DNA from: Candidatus Competibacteraceae bacterium
GTDB lineage: Bacteria > Pseudomonadota > Gammaproteobacteria > Competibacterales > Competibacteraceae
Direction: 5' to 3'
Length of the DNA stretch: 64,000 nt
Assembly (NCBI GenBank): GCA_016712625.1
Contig: JADJQQ010000003.1
Coordinates: forward strand, 62,001-126,000
Under the pieces are notes generated by a model, which was not told the DNA's origin, made no database searches, and saw nothing but the letters and a program-made list of their open reading frames with translations. The position numbers and the translations under genes are program-made. This document shows, piece by piece, positions 54,435 through 62,987 of this stretch (the stretch's first letter is position 1; each line of letters opens with the position of its first letter).

Positions 54435-55003
54435 TCACAATTCAAGCTCTTCAAGCTCTTCAAGCTCTCCTTTCTCGATTTCACATGGCAAGCCACTTTT
54501 TCCGCCGGCTCTGCCCACGCGCTCCAGCGACTCCACCGAATAGCCAGGCCATGTCTTCGCGATCCAGCACGTATCGAATCGAGCAAGCTGGGTTTTCCAC
54601 AGGGATTGTCCCTCGTCGAGTAGGTTTTCACCGGTGTGATAAATCGCGACGGCGTAAGGGGGTTTAGTTTCTACCACCACGAAGGTGTGGGGAATGTCGA
54701 GTGCGGGAGTGCCGGGGTGCTCGCTCGCCAGCATTCGGTAATACGCCGCCGACACGTGATAGCCATAGCGGCGGACATCGCGCGCAAAGTAATCCTTACG
54801 GGCATCGGTGGCGGTTTTCAATTCGACGATGCCGGCGTCGCCCAGCCAATCCAAGCGCCTTTCAGGGAAGCAACGCCCTGTCACGGGACACGGTAATGAC
54901 CTTTTCCGGCTCCCCGTGTTGCAACAGGTCACGGACGATGGGATGGTCGCGGAGGGCGTTGCGCATCCACAAGGCGGTCTGATAGTCTGAATCGCCCCGG
55001 AAA
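54435..55003 (-). pseudogene. RecE/DUF3799-like PD-(D/E)XK exonuclease remnant
   Basis: The frame contains RLDWLGDAGIVELKTATDAR, then FARDVRRYGYHVSAAYYRM, the catalytic core of exodeoxyribonuclease VIII-like proteins. Upstream, DHPIVRDLLQHGEPEKVIT joins after removal of one base in a CCC run (near 54868 on the plus strand). The N-terminus is cut off by the IS3 element at 55004. The C-terminus ends in a Glu/Leu repeat (ELEELEELEL). Confidence 0.7.
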
Positions 55004-55026
55004 TCTCGGAGGCTGTTAAGTGTGAG

Positions 55027-55926
55027 TCACGCGGTCATAGCGGACTCAGGGCGTTGTTGATAATAAATGGCTTCTGCCTCGGCCGGTGCCAGATAGCCAA
55101 TTGGCGCTAGCAACCGGCGATGGTTGAACCAATGAACCCAAGCCAGGGTAGCCCATTCCACGGCCTCTAGGTTCTTCCAGGATTGTCGATGGATCACCTC
55201 GGTCGTGTACAGTCCGTTGATGGTTTCAGCGAGGGCGTTATCGTAGGAATCCCCCACGCTACCGACCGAGGGTTCGATAGCCGCCTCGGCCAGGCGCTCG
55301 GTGTAGCGGATAGACACGTATTGCACGCCTCGGTCGCTATGATGAATCAAGCCTTGATAGAACGGCTTTCGTGCGTGGAGGGCTTGCGCCAGCGCATCCA
55401 GCACGAAGTCGGTGCGAGCCGTCCGGGAAACCTTCCAGCCGACGATATACCGCGCAAAGACATCAATGATGAAGGCGGCATAGACGAATCCTTGTCCTGT
55501 AGGGACATAGGTAAAATCAGCGACCCACAGGGCATTCGGACGATCCGCCGCGAACTGGCGGTTGACCCGATCCAGCGGACTAGACGCATTGCGGTCGCTG
55601 TAGGTGGTTTTGATCGACTTGCCCCGCCGCACGCCTTTTAGGCCCAACCGCCGCATCAGCCGCTCCACGGTGCAACGCGCCACAGTCACCTCTTCACGCC
55701 GTAGTTGGCGCCAAACTTTACGGGCACCATAGACTTGGAAATGCTCGCTCCAGACCTGCCGGATGCGTGCGCACAGAGGCTCGTCGCGCCGGGTACGCGC
55801 AGACCGTCGGTCGGGATCAGCTTGCCGGGCCGCATGGAGGCGGTACGTTGACGGAGCAATCGGCAAGACCTTGCAAATCGGCTCGACTCCGTAAGCATCC
55901 CGGTGCGCATCAATAAAGGCTTTCAT
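55027..55926 (-). CDS. IS3-family transposase OrfB (DDE)
   Basis: From ATG 55926 (MKAFIDAHRDAYGVEPICKV). It has the HTH_21 region VYGARKVWRQLRREEVTVAR and the rve integrase core with the catalytic residues in VADFTYV, HHSDRGVQY and DNALAETINGLY. Its start overlaps the orfA stop (ATGA). A frameshifted OrfAB fusion, as in other IS3 elements, is possible because the frame is open upstream to 56160. Confidence 0.93.
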   Translation of the reverse strand: MKAFIDAHRDAYGVEPICKVLPIAPSTYRLHAARQADPDRRSARTRRDEPLCARIRQVWSEHFQVYGARKVWRQLRREEVTVARCTVERLMRRLGLKGVRRGKSIKTTYSDRNASSPLDRVNRQFAADRPNALWVADFTYVPTGQGFVYAAFIIDVFARYIVGWKVSRTARTDFVLDALAQALHARKPFYQGLIHHSDRGVQYVSIRYTERLAEAAIEPSVGSVGDSYDNALAETINGLYTTEVIHRQSWKNLEAVEWATLAWVHWFNHRRLLAPIGYLAPAEAEAIYYQQRPESAMTA

Positions 55927-56246
55927 CGCTTGAACGGGCGGTCGAGCGCCGCCTGGGCAAAATACCCCGACGCCTTGCGCAGAATCTCGTTGGCCTGACG
56001 CAATTCCCGCACCTCTTGCTCCAGTGCCTTGATTCGCTCCCGCTCGGCACTGCTCATCCCCGCCCGCTCGCCCTTGGCTCGCTCCGCTTGTCGAACCCAG
56101 CGCCGCAGCGTTTCCGCCGCACAACCAATCTTGGTAGCCACCGAACCAATGGTAGCCCATTGCGATTCATGGTCGTCCCGGTGTTCTCGTACCATCCGAA
56201 CCGCTCGGTCTTTAACTTCTAGTGAAAAGTTTGTCGTTGTCTTCAT
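55923..56246 (-). CDS. IS3-family OrfA (helix-turn-helix protein)
   Basis: A 107-residue protein, MKTTTNFSLEVKDRAVRMVR, with an HTH (TIGSVATKIGCAAETLRRWV) and a leucine-zipper-like tail (IKALEQEVRELRQANEILRK), as usual for IS3 OrfA. Confidence 0.92.
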   Translation of the reverse strand: MKTTTNFSLEVKDRAVRMVREHRDDHESQWATIGSVATKIGCAAETLRRWVRQAERAKGERAGMSSAERERIKALEQEVRELRQANEILRKASGYFAQAALDRPFKR

Positions 56247-56296
56247 GGTTCCATCCTCTCAAAGATTGGAGCCTCCGACAAACCCGGGGCGATTCA

Positions 56297-56956
56297 TTAC
56301 CTGTATTTAGAGGATTGAGAGACAATTTGAGGGAGTATGAATGCGAGAAACTGATCACACGCTGGCACCGAGACGCTGGACGGCGCTGCATTTTGGAGAA
56401 GCGCTGTTCCAGTGACGTTCGGCGGACGCGGCGATTGCAGGCGATTGGGGAAGCGCTGGCGGCGAGTCCTGGAGCGAGCATTCCCCAACTGTTTGCCCGT
56501 CCCTATGATGTCAAGGCGACCTATACTTTTTTCGCGCGCCCAGAAGTTGATGTGGACAGCGTGCAGAGTGCGCATCGGGCGTGGGTCATGGAGCAGTTGG
56601 AACAGGCGGGCACCTACTTGTTGATTGAAGATACCACGGAATTGGACTGGAGCGGTCGGGCGCGCATTCCGGGTTTGGGTCCGATCGGCCATCGGAATCA
56701 CGGCACGCAAGGGGTACGACTGCATTCGGTGCTGGCCGCGCGTTGGAACGAACGGGCGACCGCGCATCGAGTTGGCCACCGTCCTCCTCTGGATGTGTTA
56801 GAGCTGGTTTTCCAAGATTACCATCGGCGGATACCGCGACCTGCTGGGGATCAGCGTAATGACTCGCGGGCGCGCAAGCGCCGCCCTCGTGAGTCGCAAC
56901 GGTGGTTGCGCTCAGGCGCAAGGATTGGATTAGCGCCGCTTGGGCAAGGGTTATGA
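56297..56956 (+). pseudogene. IS4/Tn5-type transposase fragment
   Basis: The frame contains RRTRRLQAIGEALAASPGAS, a Tn5-type DNA-binding domain (QLFARPYDVKATYTFFARPE), then the first catalytic region LLIEDTTELDWSGR and IGHRNHGTQGVRLHSVLAAR. After about 56750 the sequence changes frame and no longer resembles the family. The N-terminus abuts the IS3 right end at 56280. It is inactive. Confidence 0.75.
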
Positions 56957-57049
56957 ACGGCATTCCTGTCGTCGAGCCATGCTGTGCCTTATTGCGATCC
57001 ATCGCTTCTTAAAATAACTCAAACCCACCCAATGCGTGAAGACAGGCTC

Positions 57050-57655
57050 TTATAGGGTTTGTAACCAATTAAAGAGATCTCGGATTTCCAAGGCGGCCTT
57101 TCCGTTTGGCTCATATTCTGTAACACCTAAACCCATGGTTGCGGCATGTTGAAAGGCGGCACGATTGCCCAAGCAGGTCGGCGCTATACAAGTGTTATGA
57201 GCTGCAATCACCGCACGCGCTTCCTCCGCGCCCGGACCCTGGTGAGGAACGGCATTGAGGACGACCGCCGCTTCTTTCTGTCCCATGCGCACTAAATCCA
57301 ATGTTGCGCCGAGGGTATCCAAATCAAAAATCGCCGCGCGGCTTGGAACCAGCACGATATCCGCCACTTTGACGGCCGCCATCGTAGTGTTGCTTACTGC
57401 GGGTGGGGTATCAATGAACACCCAAGCAGCTTTGTCTACTTGTTTAAGAATTTGGGGTAAACGTGCCGCTTGTGCTGAAACAACCGGCGGAAATTCCGCC
57501 TGGCGACGATCGCCCCAATTGGATGCGGTGGCTTGTGGATCAATATCGATAATTGTCCCTTTAGCTCCGCAAGCCAATGCGGCGACCGCTAAATTCACAG
57601 CTATCGTTGTCTTGCCTGCCCCACCTTTTTGCGAAACAATGCTAACAATCCGCAT
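57050..57655 (-). CDS. parA: ParA-family partition ATPase (second)
   Basis: ATG 57655 (MRIVSIVSQKGGAGKTTIAV) with GGTGA upstream; the frame opens six codons earlier. The product of about 201 residues has KGGAGKTT, DIDPQATASNWGD and VFIDTPPAVSN. It lacks an N-terminal DNA-binding domain. It is transcribed divergently from parB at 57796 and is not closely similar to the ParA at 42433-43059. Confidence 0.93.
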   Translation of the reverse strand: MRIVSIVSQKGGAGKTTIAVNLAVAALACGAKGTIIDIDPQATASNWGDRRQAEFPPVVSAQAARLPQILKQVDKAAWVFIDTPPAVSNTTMAAVKVADIVLVPSRAAIFDLDTLGATLDLVRMGQKEAAVVLNAVPHQGPGAEEARAVIAAHNTCIAPTCLGNRAAFQHAATMGLGVTEYEPNGKAALEIRDLFNWLQTL

Positions 57656-57695
57656 GTTGTATTCACCAGGCATCCAAAAAATATCTCAACACGAT

Positions 57696-57773
57696 GTTTA
57701 CACGTGTAAATCATAATCTGAAGGAGTGCGGACTGAAGCATGGCCTAATCCTTTAGAGTTTACACAAGTAAAC
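57696..57773. promoter_or_regulatory. Two palindromic operators between divergent parA and parB
   Basis: GTTTACACGTGTAAAT at 57696-57711 (perfect 14-bp palindrome TTTACACGTGTAAA) and GTTTACACAAGTAAAC at 57758-57773. They are about 62 bp apart, roughly six helical turns, one near each gene start. They probably bind a partition protein to control both promoters, or act as parS-type sites. Confidence 0.7.
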
Positions 57774-57795
57774 CGCGACCAGAGCGCCTTATACC

Positions 57796-58671
57796 ATGGC
57801 TAAACGCATTTCCTTGGCGACAGCCTCTAAGCCCCGTATACCCCAAGCGCTGACTTTAACACAGCTACAGGATTGGGAGTCATCAGGAGAATGGCAGATG
57901 GTCTCGGTCGACTTGATCGATCCCAGCACATACCAGGCTCGATTGGTGTACCACGAGCAGGCTCTGGAAGAACTGACAGCGAGCATTAAGGACCTAGGGG
58001 TCATTCAGCCTGTGGTATTGCGGCCAAAAAATCCCCAGCGTTTTGAATTAGTCGCCGGTCACCGCCGCTGGCTGGCCGCAACACGGGCAGGAAAATGTTC
58101 GATTCCAGCCATCGTGCGTTCTTTGGATAATCGAGAGGCCGCCGTCATTTCCTTGATTGAGAACTTACAGCGAGAGGATTTGAATCCGCTGGAAATAGCT
58201 CAAGGGCTGCAACGCATGATCGATGAGTTTACCGTGACTCAGAAAGATCTGGCCACGCTCCTGGGACGTTCGAAGTCGGATATCGCCCTCACTCTGGGGT
58301 TATTGAAGCTGCTGCCAGAAGTTCAGGCGTACGTGCGGCAGGGAATGCTAACGGCTGGTCATGGTCGATTGCTTTACAGATTATCGCCGGAAAAGCAGAA
58401 AACACTGGCAAAAATGGCGATGACCAAGAATTGGACTGTTCGTAAGCTTGAGCAAATCATCGCCGATCAGAAACAGATCCCTCGCTCAGAAAGCCCTCAA
58501 GACCTTCATGCCAGCCGACTGCAAACAGTGCTCATGGAACATTTTTCAGCACCAGTAAGAATTCGTTCCAATCAAAAAGGGGCTGGCCTGATTAGTATCC
58601 GCTATAATTCATTGGCTGAATGTGAGGCAATTTTAGGGCGATTTGGTCTGATTCCAGAACAATATCGTTGA
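57796..58671 (+). CDS. parB: ParB-family partition protein
   Basis: A 291-residue protein. The ParB N-terminal nuclease-like domain has VDLIDPSTYQARLVYHEQA, LVAGHRRWLAATRAG (the CTP-binding GxRR region) and ISLIENLQREDLNPLEIAQG. A helix-turn-helix follows (TQKDLATLLGRSKSDIALTL). It starts ATG 57796 and diverges from parA. Together with the palindromes it forms a self-contained partition cassette. Confidence 0.94.
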   Translation: MAKRISLATASKPRIPQALTLTQLQDWESSGEWQMVSVDLIDPSTYQARLVYHEQALEELTASIKDLGVIQPVVLRPKNPQRFELVAGHRRWLAATRAGKCSIPAIVRSLDNREAAVISLIENLQREDLNPLEIAQGLQRMIDEFTVTQKDLATLLGRSKSDIALTLGLLKLLPEVQAYVRQGMLTAGHGRLLYRLSPEKQKTLAKMAMTKNWTVRKLEQIIADQKQIPRSESPQDLHASRLQTVLMEHFSAPVRIRSNQKGAGLISIRYNSLAECEAILGRFGLIPEQYR

Positions 58672-58788
58672 TCGGCATAGAAGCGCGGCCAACGCTGCCT
58701 CCATGCCGATCAATTCATACATTCGTAACTATTCCGCCCGCCAACCACGGGACATACATGCGCGAGAGGCTTGGCCACTGTAGATCTT

Positions 58789-58810
58789 CCCACAACAGCG
58801 ATGTTGTGGG
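58789..58810. terminator. Perfect hairpin downstream of parB
   Basis: CCCACAACA-GCGA-TGTTGTGGG: nine base pairs with a tetraloop. No T-run follows, so it may be a factor-dependent terminator, a bidirectional element between parB and the convergent gene, or a binding site. Confidence 0.45.
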
Positions 58811-58849
58811 CGGCGTTGTGGTGTTTGCTTCGTGTCCGCAAACCAAACG

Positions 58850-59110
58850 CTATTTAAGCCTGTCCTTCATATCGGAGAGCTTGTTTCTAATCACTTCTCT
58901 CGCTTGAAATACATCGAGCGCAATTTTGCGGCCAGTGTATACGAAAGTCTTTTGGTATTTGATTGCAAGCTCGGCCTCTTCTTTTTCAACCAAAAGGTGC
59001 GGAAGCAGCTTTTCCAGAAACATCATTGCTTGCTGTCCAGACCCACATTGGGTGATGTCTCGCTGCTTGGGGGTGTAAGCCAGAATCCCCGATTTTTCCG
59101 GTGAGGTCAT
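58850..59110 (-). CDS. C-terminal part of a LAGLIDADG-type endonuclease-like protein
   Basis: An 86-residue frame. CGSGQQAMMFLEKLLPHLLV, followed by EKEEAELAIKYQKTF, resembles the second half of small LAGLIDADG endonucleases (FL..L.PYL..K..QAELA..FQ). The open frame continues upstream without a start to about 59220, so this is probably the end of a truncated gene. The LAGLIDADG helix itself is not visible. Confidence 0.4.
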   Translation of the reverse strand: MTSPEKSGILAYTPKQRDITQCGSGQQAMMFLEKLLPHLLVEKEEAELAIKYQKTFVYTGRKIALDVFQAREVIRNKLSDMKDRLK

Positions 59111-59344
59111 CTTTCCGGTTTGCGATGCTTTAAGTAGCCCGATTGGTACCTCTTCAGCCCTTATTCGACGGCGATTGCAGTCAAAAACTTTCCGCTTTTC
59201 GCGCCCGTTACGGAAAGTTTGGGTGATAAATTAGAGAAAACTTGCCTCGCGGAATTTTCGGGGGTTCCGGCATACAATGACTGCTTCGGATTGCATCTTG
59301 GCCGCACCTCCAATAACAGCAGCGTCGTGATATGTATACGGCCC

Positions 59345-60148
59345 TCACCATCTCAATCCCAACCGCTCCAGCACCCCCTCCAGAATGTCCAGGTTGGCGA
59401 AATCGATCACAAGCTGACCGCCGCCGGCAGCGGCATACCGCACGGCGACCGGTGTGCCCAGCTGCTCGGTCAGCGCCCGCTCCAACCGCGCTTGGTCGGG
59501 GTCGTCGCCGGTTGAAGACACGGTTTTGGCGGCCGGCGCCGGATTGCCTCCCGCGGTTTTCCACACCTTGGCCAACGCTTCCACCTGCCGGGCGCTCAAG
59601 TGCTCGCGCCGGATGCGCTCAGCCAGCGCGCGTTGCCGTTCGGGCGGGAGACCCACCAGCGCCCGCGCCGCCCCCGGCGCCAGTTCTCCGGCGACGACGC
59701 GCGCCAAAATGTCCGGCGCCAGGCGCAACACGCGCAGGCGGTGCGAGGCATCGGTCCGGCTGAGGCCCAACTCCCGCCCGGCCGCCGCCACCGTCAGGCC
59801 CTGAGCCACCCGGCGCTGAAGCGCGCGGGCGACGGCGAGGGGGTTTTCCATTGATCCATCATTGTTATCCGCCGCCACCCAGCGCCGGGCTGTTTCGTCA
59901 CTGACGGCGCGGACAATGATCGGAACGGTCGCCAGGCCGAGCCGCTGCGCCAGCAGCCAGCGCTTCAGTCCGAAGAGAATTTCATAGTCGGGAGGCCGGG
60001 TTCCCGGCAGCGGCCGGACGATGACCGGCTCAATCAGCCCCGTTTCGCGGGCGCGGGCCAGCTCGTCCGCCGTCGGCCAGGGCAGTGGCAGTGGCGGGGG
60101 CCGGAGGGGGCTGATGTAGAGCCGGTCGAGTTCGATCTCTTCATGCAT
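59345..60148 (-). CDS. ParB/Spo0J-like protein (second)
   Basis: A 267-residue protein, MHEEIELDRLYISPLRPPPL, with a ParB-like domain (ETGLIEPVIVRPLPG, YEILFGLKRWLLAQRLGLAT, NNDGSMENPLAVARALQR). A helix-turn-helix follows (TVAAAGRELGLSRTDASHRL). It differs strongly from the ParB at 57796. ParB-like proteins of this kind are common in ICEs, where they may serve in partition or regulation. No ParA lies immediately beside it. Confidence 0.85.
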   Translation of the reverse strand: MHEEIELDRLYISPLRPPPLPLPWPTADELARARETGLIEPVIVRPLPGTRPPDYEILFGLKRWLLAQRLGLATVPIIVRAVSDETARRWVAADNNDGSMENPLAVARALQRRVAQGLTVAAAGRELGLSRTDASHRLRVLRLAPDILARVVAGELAPGAARALVGLPPERQRALAERIRREHLSARQVEALAKVWKTAGGNPAPAAKTVSSTGDDPDQARLERALTEQLGTPVAVRYAAAGGGQLVIDFANLDILEGVLERLGLRW

Positions 60149-60252
60149 CGTTCAAAGCGGGTCACGTGTCACGGTTTGGAGGATAGTAACTCTTTTCGCG
60201 CGTGTTTTCATTTCCAGAAGTGGTTGCAACTACGCACAGAAGTAGCTGCAAA

Positions 60253-61008
60253 TCACGAGTTGAGAGATGGATCTTCACCGGTGGGCGGGACGACTCGCCG
60301 CCGTTTTTTAAACGCGACGGCGATTTGAGGCGGTTCGGTTTTCGGCTTGAGCCGCAAATCAGGATGCTGGGGAGCGGGGTTTTGGGATTGCGGCACCTCC
60401 GGGCGAGGTTGGAGCGGGGTGGAGGCGGGGGCGGCTGGCGCGCGGCGCGCGGCGCGTTCGGCGGCCTCTCGGATCAACCGCCGTTTTCGTTCCCCGCGCG
60501 TTTCCACGTTGATCCCTTGCGCTTCCAGTGCTTCCTTGTGAGCGACGATTTCTCGCATTTTGAGTTCGTGCGCCGCCTTGCGGGCGGCCTTGGCCTCGCG
60601 GTTCCGCCGTTCGATCTCGCGCTGTTTCTTCCGTTTTTCCTCTCGCGCTTGGTGGGTCCGCACCCGTTCGGCCTTGGCCTGGCCGCGCTGGGTGGATGCG
60701 TCCAACCGCCGGATGGCTTCGGCGCGCTCTTCGGGCGTGACGGCGCCGACGACGTTGCCATGCAAATCGTAGCGGTGGTTGCCGCGATGGTGGATCAGGG
60801 CCAACAGGTAGCCGTCACGTGTCGTGTGATTGGCGAGCGCGCGGCGCAGCAGTGTGGCGTCGATCTCTGGTAAATGGCGCACGAGATCGGCGTGAATGCC
60901 GATTTTGAGCGGTTTGATCTGGTCATAGTCCTTGGGGAACGCCTTCGGGAACCGATTCATCAAGAGGGCGTGGATGACGCTGACCGTTTGTTTGTCACAC
61001 TTGCTCAC
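60253..61008 (-). CDS. ProQ/FinO-domain RNA-binding protein
   Basis: A 251-residue protein. Residues 1-95 form a ProQ/FinO domain: FPKAFPKDYDQIKPLKIGIH, LLRRALANHTTRDGYLLALI and HRYDLHGNVVGAVTPEE. A long charged coiled-coil-like helix follows (about 100-190; REEKRKKQREIERRNREAKA), then a Pro-rich tail with basic patches. Family members are RNA chaperones; plasmid-borne ones control transfer or copy number by stabilising antisense RNAs. The candidate sRNA at 62657-62763 is a possible client. Confidence 0.9.
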   Translation of the reverse strand: MSKCDKQTVSVIHALLMNRFPKAFPKDYDQIKPLKIGIHADLVRHLPEIDATLLRRALANHTTRDGYLLALIHHRGNHRYDLHGNVVGAVTPEERAEAIRRLDASTQRGQAKAERVRTHQAREEKRKKQREIERRNREAKAARKAAHELKMREIVAHKEALEAQGINVETRGERKRRLIREAAERAARRAPAAPASTPLQPRPEVPQSQNPAPQHPDLRLKPKTEPPQIAVAFKKRRRVVPPTGEDPSLNS

Positions 61009-61009
61009 A

Positions 61010-61493
61010 GGTCGCCTTTCATTGGGGAGAGGGGCTCGACGCCATAGTCTAAACCGTGGCGGCTTGAAGGCTTGTAACGGTTTTTTTGGTTTTCGTTTTT
61101 ATAAAAAAACAGATTAATAAAAAATTTGATTTTAACGCGCACTTAACGGCGAGGAGAGGAACACTTAAGTGGCGCAGGGGGACTTGGCGCGCGAAACGCG
61201 CGCCGGTGACGACGGTTGCCGGGGTCGAACCAGCGGCGGGTCAAGAGGTTGGCCTTCTTTATAAATACACTTATTTCGCGCGAAACACGCGAACGGGCGG
61301 CAAGGCGGGCGGCGGCGATTGAACGGGTGGCCCTAAGGGCCGCGTTAACGGACGAAAAAGCAGGCGCGATCGCGCGTTTTGCGACGTGGGCGCGCCAGGC
61401 AGGGGCGTTACGGGAATTTTAAGACGATGAAGATCTGCCAGCGGGCGCTGGCAACAGTGAAAGAGGGCCGGAACGAGGGCACGCTAGCGCGCG
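61010..61493. other. Non-coding region with GC-rich palindromes next to the Rep-like gene
   Basis: No supported gene. It holds GGCGCGCGAAACGCGCGCC near 61187 (eight-base stem, AAA loop), TTTCGCGCGAAA near 61274 and CTAGCGCGCGCTAG near 61484. An AT-rich stretch lies at 61095-61135. It could belong to a replication origin or be the 3' control region of the Rep-like gene. Confidence 0.5.
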
Positions 61494-62438
61494 CTAGGGC
61501 GCTTGAGGGGTCCTGTTCAAGCGTTCTCGAATTTCGCTAAGGGATAAGCCCGCCGCCGCGAGTTCGGCCAGCCGCCGGTTGCGCTCGATGGCGGCCGCGT
61601 CGGCGGCGGGAGCCGTCGGTGAGAGCGACTGCCGGAGCGCGCGGGTGTGAGCGCGCGGGGTTTCAGAGGCGGCGGGGGCGGGATGCGGCGGCGGGGCCGC
61701 CGCCGGCCGGTGATGAACCGGTTTGCGAGCTTTGCGTTGGGCCTGCTGCCAGGAGACTTCCAGACCCAACGCGCGGATCAGTCGAAACGAGAGCCGCCGT
61801 ACCGGTCCCCAGCCGGTGCCGACCCAGCAGCGCCGCCGCCGGTCGAACTGCCGGCCGCGCCCAGTGTTGATGAGCAGCGTACACCGGGCGAGGGTGGCGA
61901 GTGCGCGTTTGACTCGTGACAGGGAGAGTGTGGTTTGCTGAGCGATCCACGGGGCGCTTAAACCCAGCCAGTCGTTCCCGTGGGGAATGGCGACTTTTAA
62001 AGTAACAATGTCAGTGTAATAAAACATCAAACTGAGTACAGCGATAAGGGATTCACGGCGCTCACTGCGTTGTTGCCGCCACCGCGCCAGTTTGGCGCGT
62101 AAGACCTGACCGGTATCGGTGGCTGGCCCACCAGCGGCAGCCAATTGGCGGTTTAGGTGCTGGTGGCGTTCGCCTTGACTGAGGGGGTCCCAACAGGCGT
62201 CACGCGGGGTTTGGTAGTAGTGCCAGAGTTGGTGGATGGCTTTGATGATCAGCGCCGGGCGGGCGGGGTTGGCGTCGGCTGGTAGGTGAATGTGGTGAAA
62301 GCGTGGCGCAGTCGGCTGATGCCCACAGCGGTTGCCACCCACGGCCAAGGTGGGTAAGACCGATGGGCGGGTGGAAAACGGCCACACGCCCACCCCAGCG
62401 GTAGGGCGGGTGGCTGGAACGGGCCTTTCGGACGGCAT
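61494..62438 (-). CDS. Putative plasmid replication initiator
   Basis: A protein of about 314 residues (ATG 62438; GTG 62447 is also in frame). The central part PLSQGERHQHLNRQL...RESLIAVLSLMFYYTDIVTL, followed by LSAPWIAQQTTLSLSRVKRA, LATLARCTLLINTGRGRQ and WGPVRRLSFRLIRALGL, has a winged-helix pattern like that of plasmid Rep proteins. The C-terminus is basic/proline-rich and ends in a short HTH-like segment (LAAAGLSLSEIRERLNRT). The family call is by resemblance and context (ParB, ProQ, sRNA nearby). Confidence 0.55.
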   Translation of the reverse strand: MPSERPVPATRPTAGVGVWPFSTRPSVLPTLAVGGNRCGHQPTAPRFHHIHLPADANPARPALIIKAIHQLWHYYQTPRDACWDPLSQGERHQHLNRQLAAAGGPATDTGQVLRAKLARWRQQRSERRESLIAVLSLMFYYTDIVTLKVAIPHGNDWLGLSAPWIAQQTTLSLSRVKRALATLARCTLLINTGRGRQFDRRRRCWVGTGWGPVRRLSFRLIRALGLEVSWQQAQRKARKPVHHRPAAAPPPHPAPAASETPRAHTRALRQSLSPTAPAADAAAIERNRRLAELAAAGLSLSEIRERLNRTPQAP

Positions 62439-62622
62439 GGCCGACACGCGGTGTACGCAGAAATGGCGTGGTCTTACATAGCCGTATCGCAGTGGCGGCC
62501 GAACAGCACCGGGCCGGTTTGAAACCGGTCAACGGACGAAGGCGAGCAAGCTCGCCGGTGATCTAGACAAGCAAACATGGCAGTTCCCCTGAAATGACAG
62601 TCAATAAGCCCCCGTGAGGGTC

Positions 62623-62650
62623 TTGCAAGCTGTCAGGGAACCGCTATAAT
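62623..62650 (+). promoter_or_regulatory. Sigma-70 promoter for candidate sRNA
   Basis: TTGCAA at 62623-62628, 16-bp spacer, TATAAT at 62645-62650 (a perfect -10 box). It is the clearest promoter in the window. No ORF with a ribosome-binding site follows within the next 110 bases. Confidence 0.7.
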
Positions 62651-62656
62651 CGAGAA

Positions 62657-62763
62657 CATGTTGAGGTTTCCCGATTGTTGTCCTTAGCGGAGCTTTGGAT
62701 GACAGTTTGTAAGTACCCCCCTTACTTAATCCCCGCTCGAAAACGAGTTGGGGATTTTGTGCT
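62657..62763 (+). ncRNA. Candidate small RNA between strong promoter and terminator
   Basis: A predicted transcript of about 105 nt starting near 62657 and ending in the terminator at 62728-62760. It contains an internal hairpin with a C-rich loop (AAGTA-CCCCCC-TTACTT, with partial pairing). The Rep-like gene runs the other way from 62438; if its promoter lies to the right of 62760, this RNA would be antisense to the rep leader, like copy-number control RNAs. Expression is not shown by sequence alone. Confidence 0.55.
62728..62760 (+). terminator. Rho-independent terminator
   Basis: AATCCCCGCTCG-AAAA-CGAGTTGGGGATT makes a stem of about 11 pairs with one mismatch, followed by TTTGTGCTTT. It closes the candidate sRNA. 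Confidence 0.75.
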
Positions 62764-62987
62764 TTAGGGCGGGGTGTTTTGCAGTGTAATTCGGTTAGGT
62801 GCGCTACCTCGTTGGGGTCTAATAAATCATTTTAAGGATAGTGGTTAATGGGCCGCTCGGCAAATGGCTTTTGCAAGAGCCGGAGACCGTGCGAGACGTG
62901 GCGCGCTGGCGTGCGGGACGCTGTTCGGACAACGGATGAGGCGCGGCGAGGACAGGGGCCGTTCACATCACAGGGTAAGACCGACGC

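Larger units (their letters stand above)
55004..56280 (-). mobile_element. IS3-family insertion sequence
   Basis: Two overlapping ORFs on the minus strand between imperfect terminal repeats sharing CGGAGGCT: TCTCGGAGGCT from 55004 and TGTCGGAGGCT (complement) ending at 56280. It has inserted into, or between, a nuclease gene (left) and an IS4-type transposase (right). It appears intact and potentially active. Confidence 0.85.

Noticed and set aside
62200..62532. 110-residue minus-strand frame overlapping the start of the Rep-like gene
   Set aside because: It is an alternative frame of the same DNA with low-complexity Pro/Arg content; the Rep-like frame is better supported.
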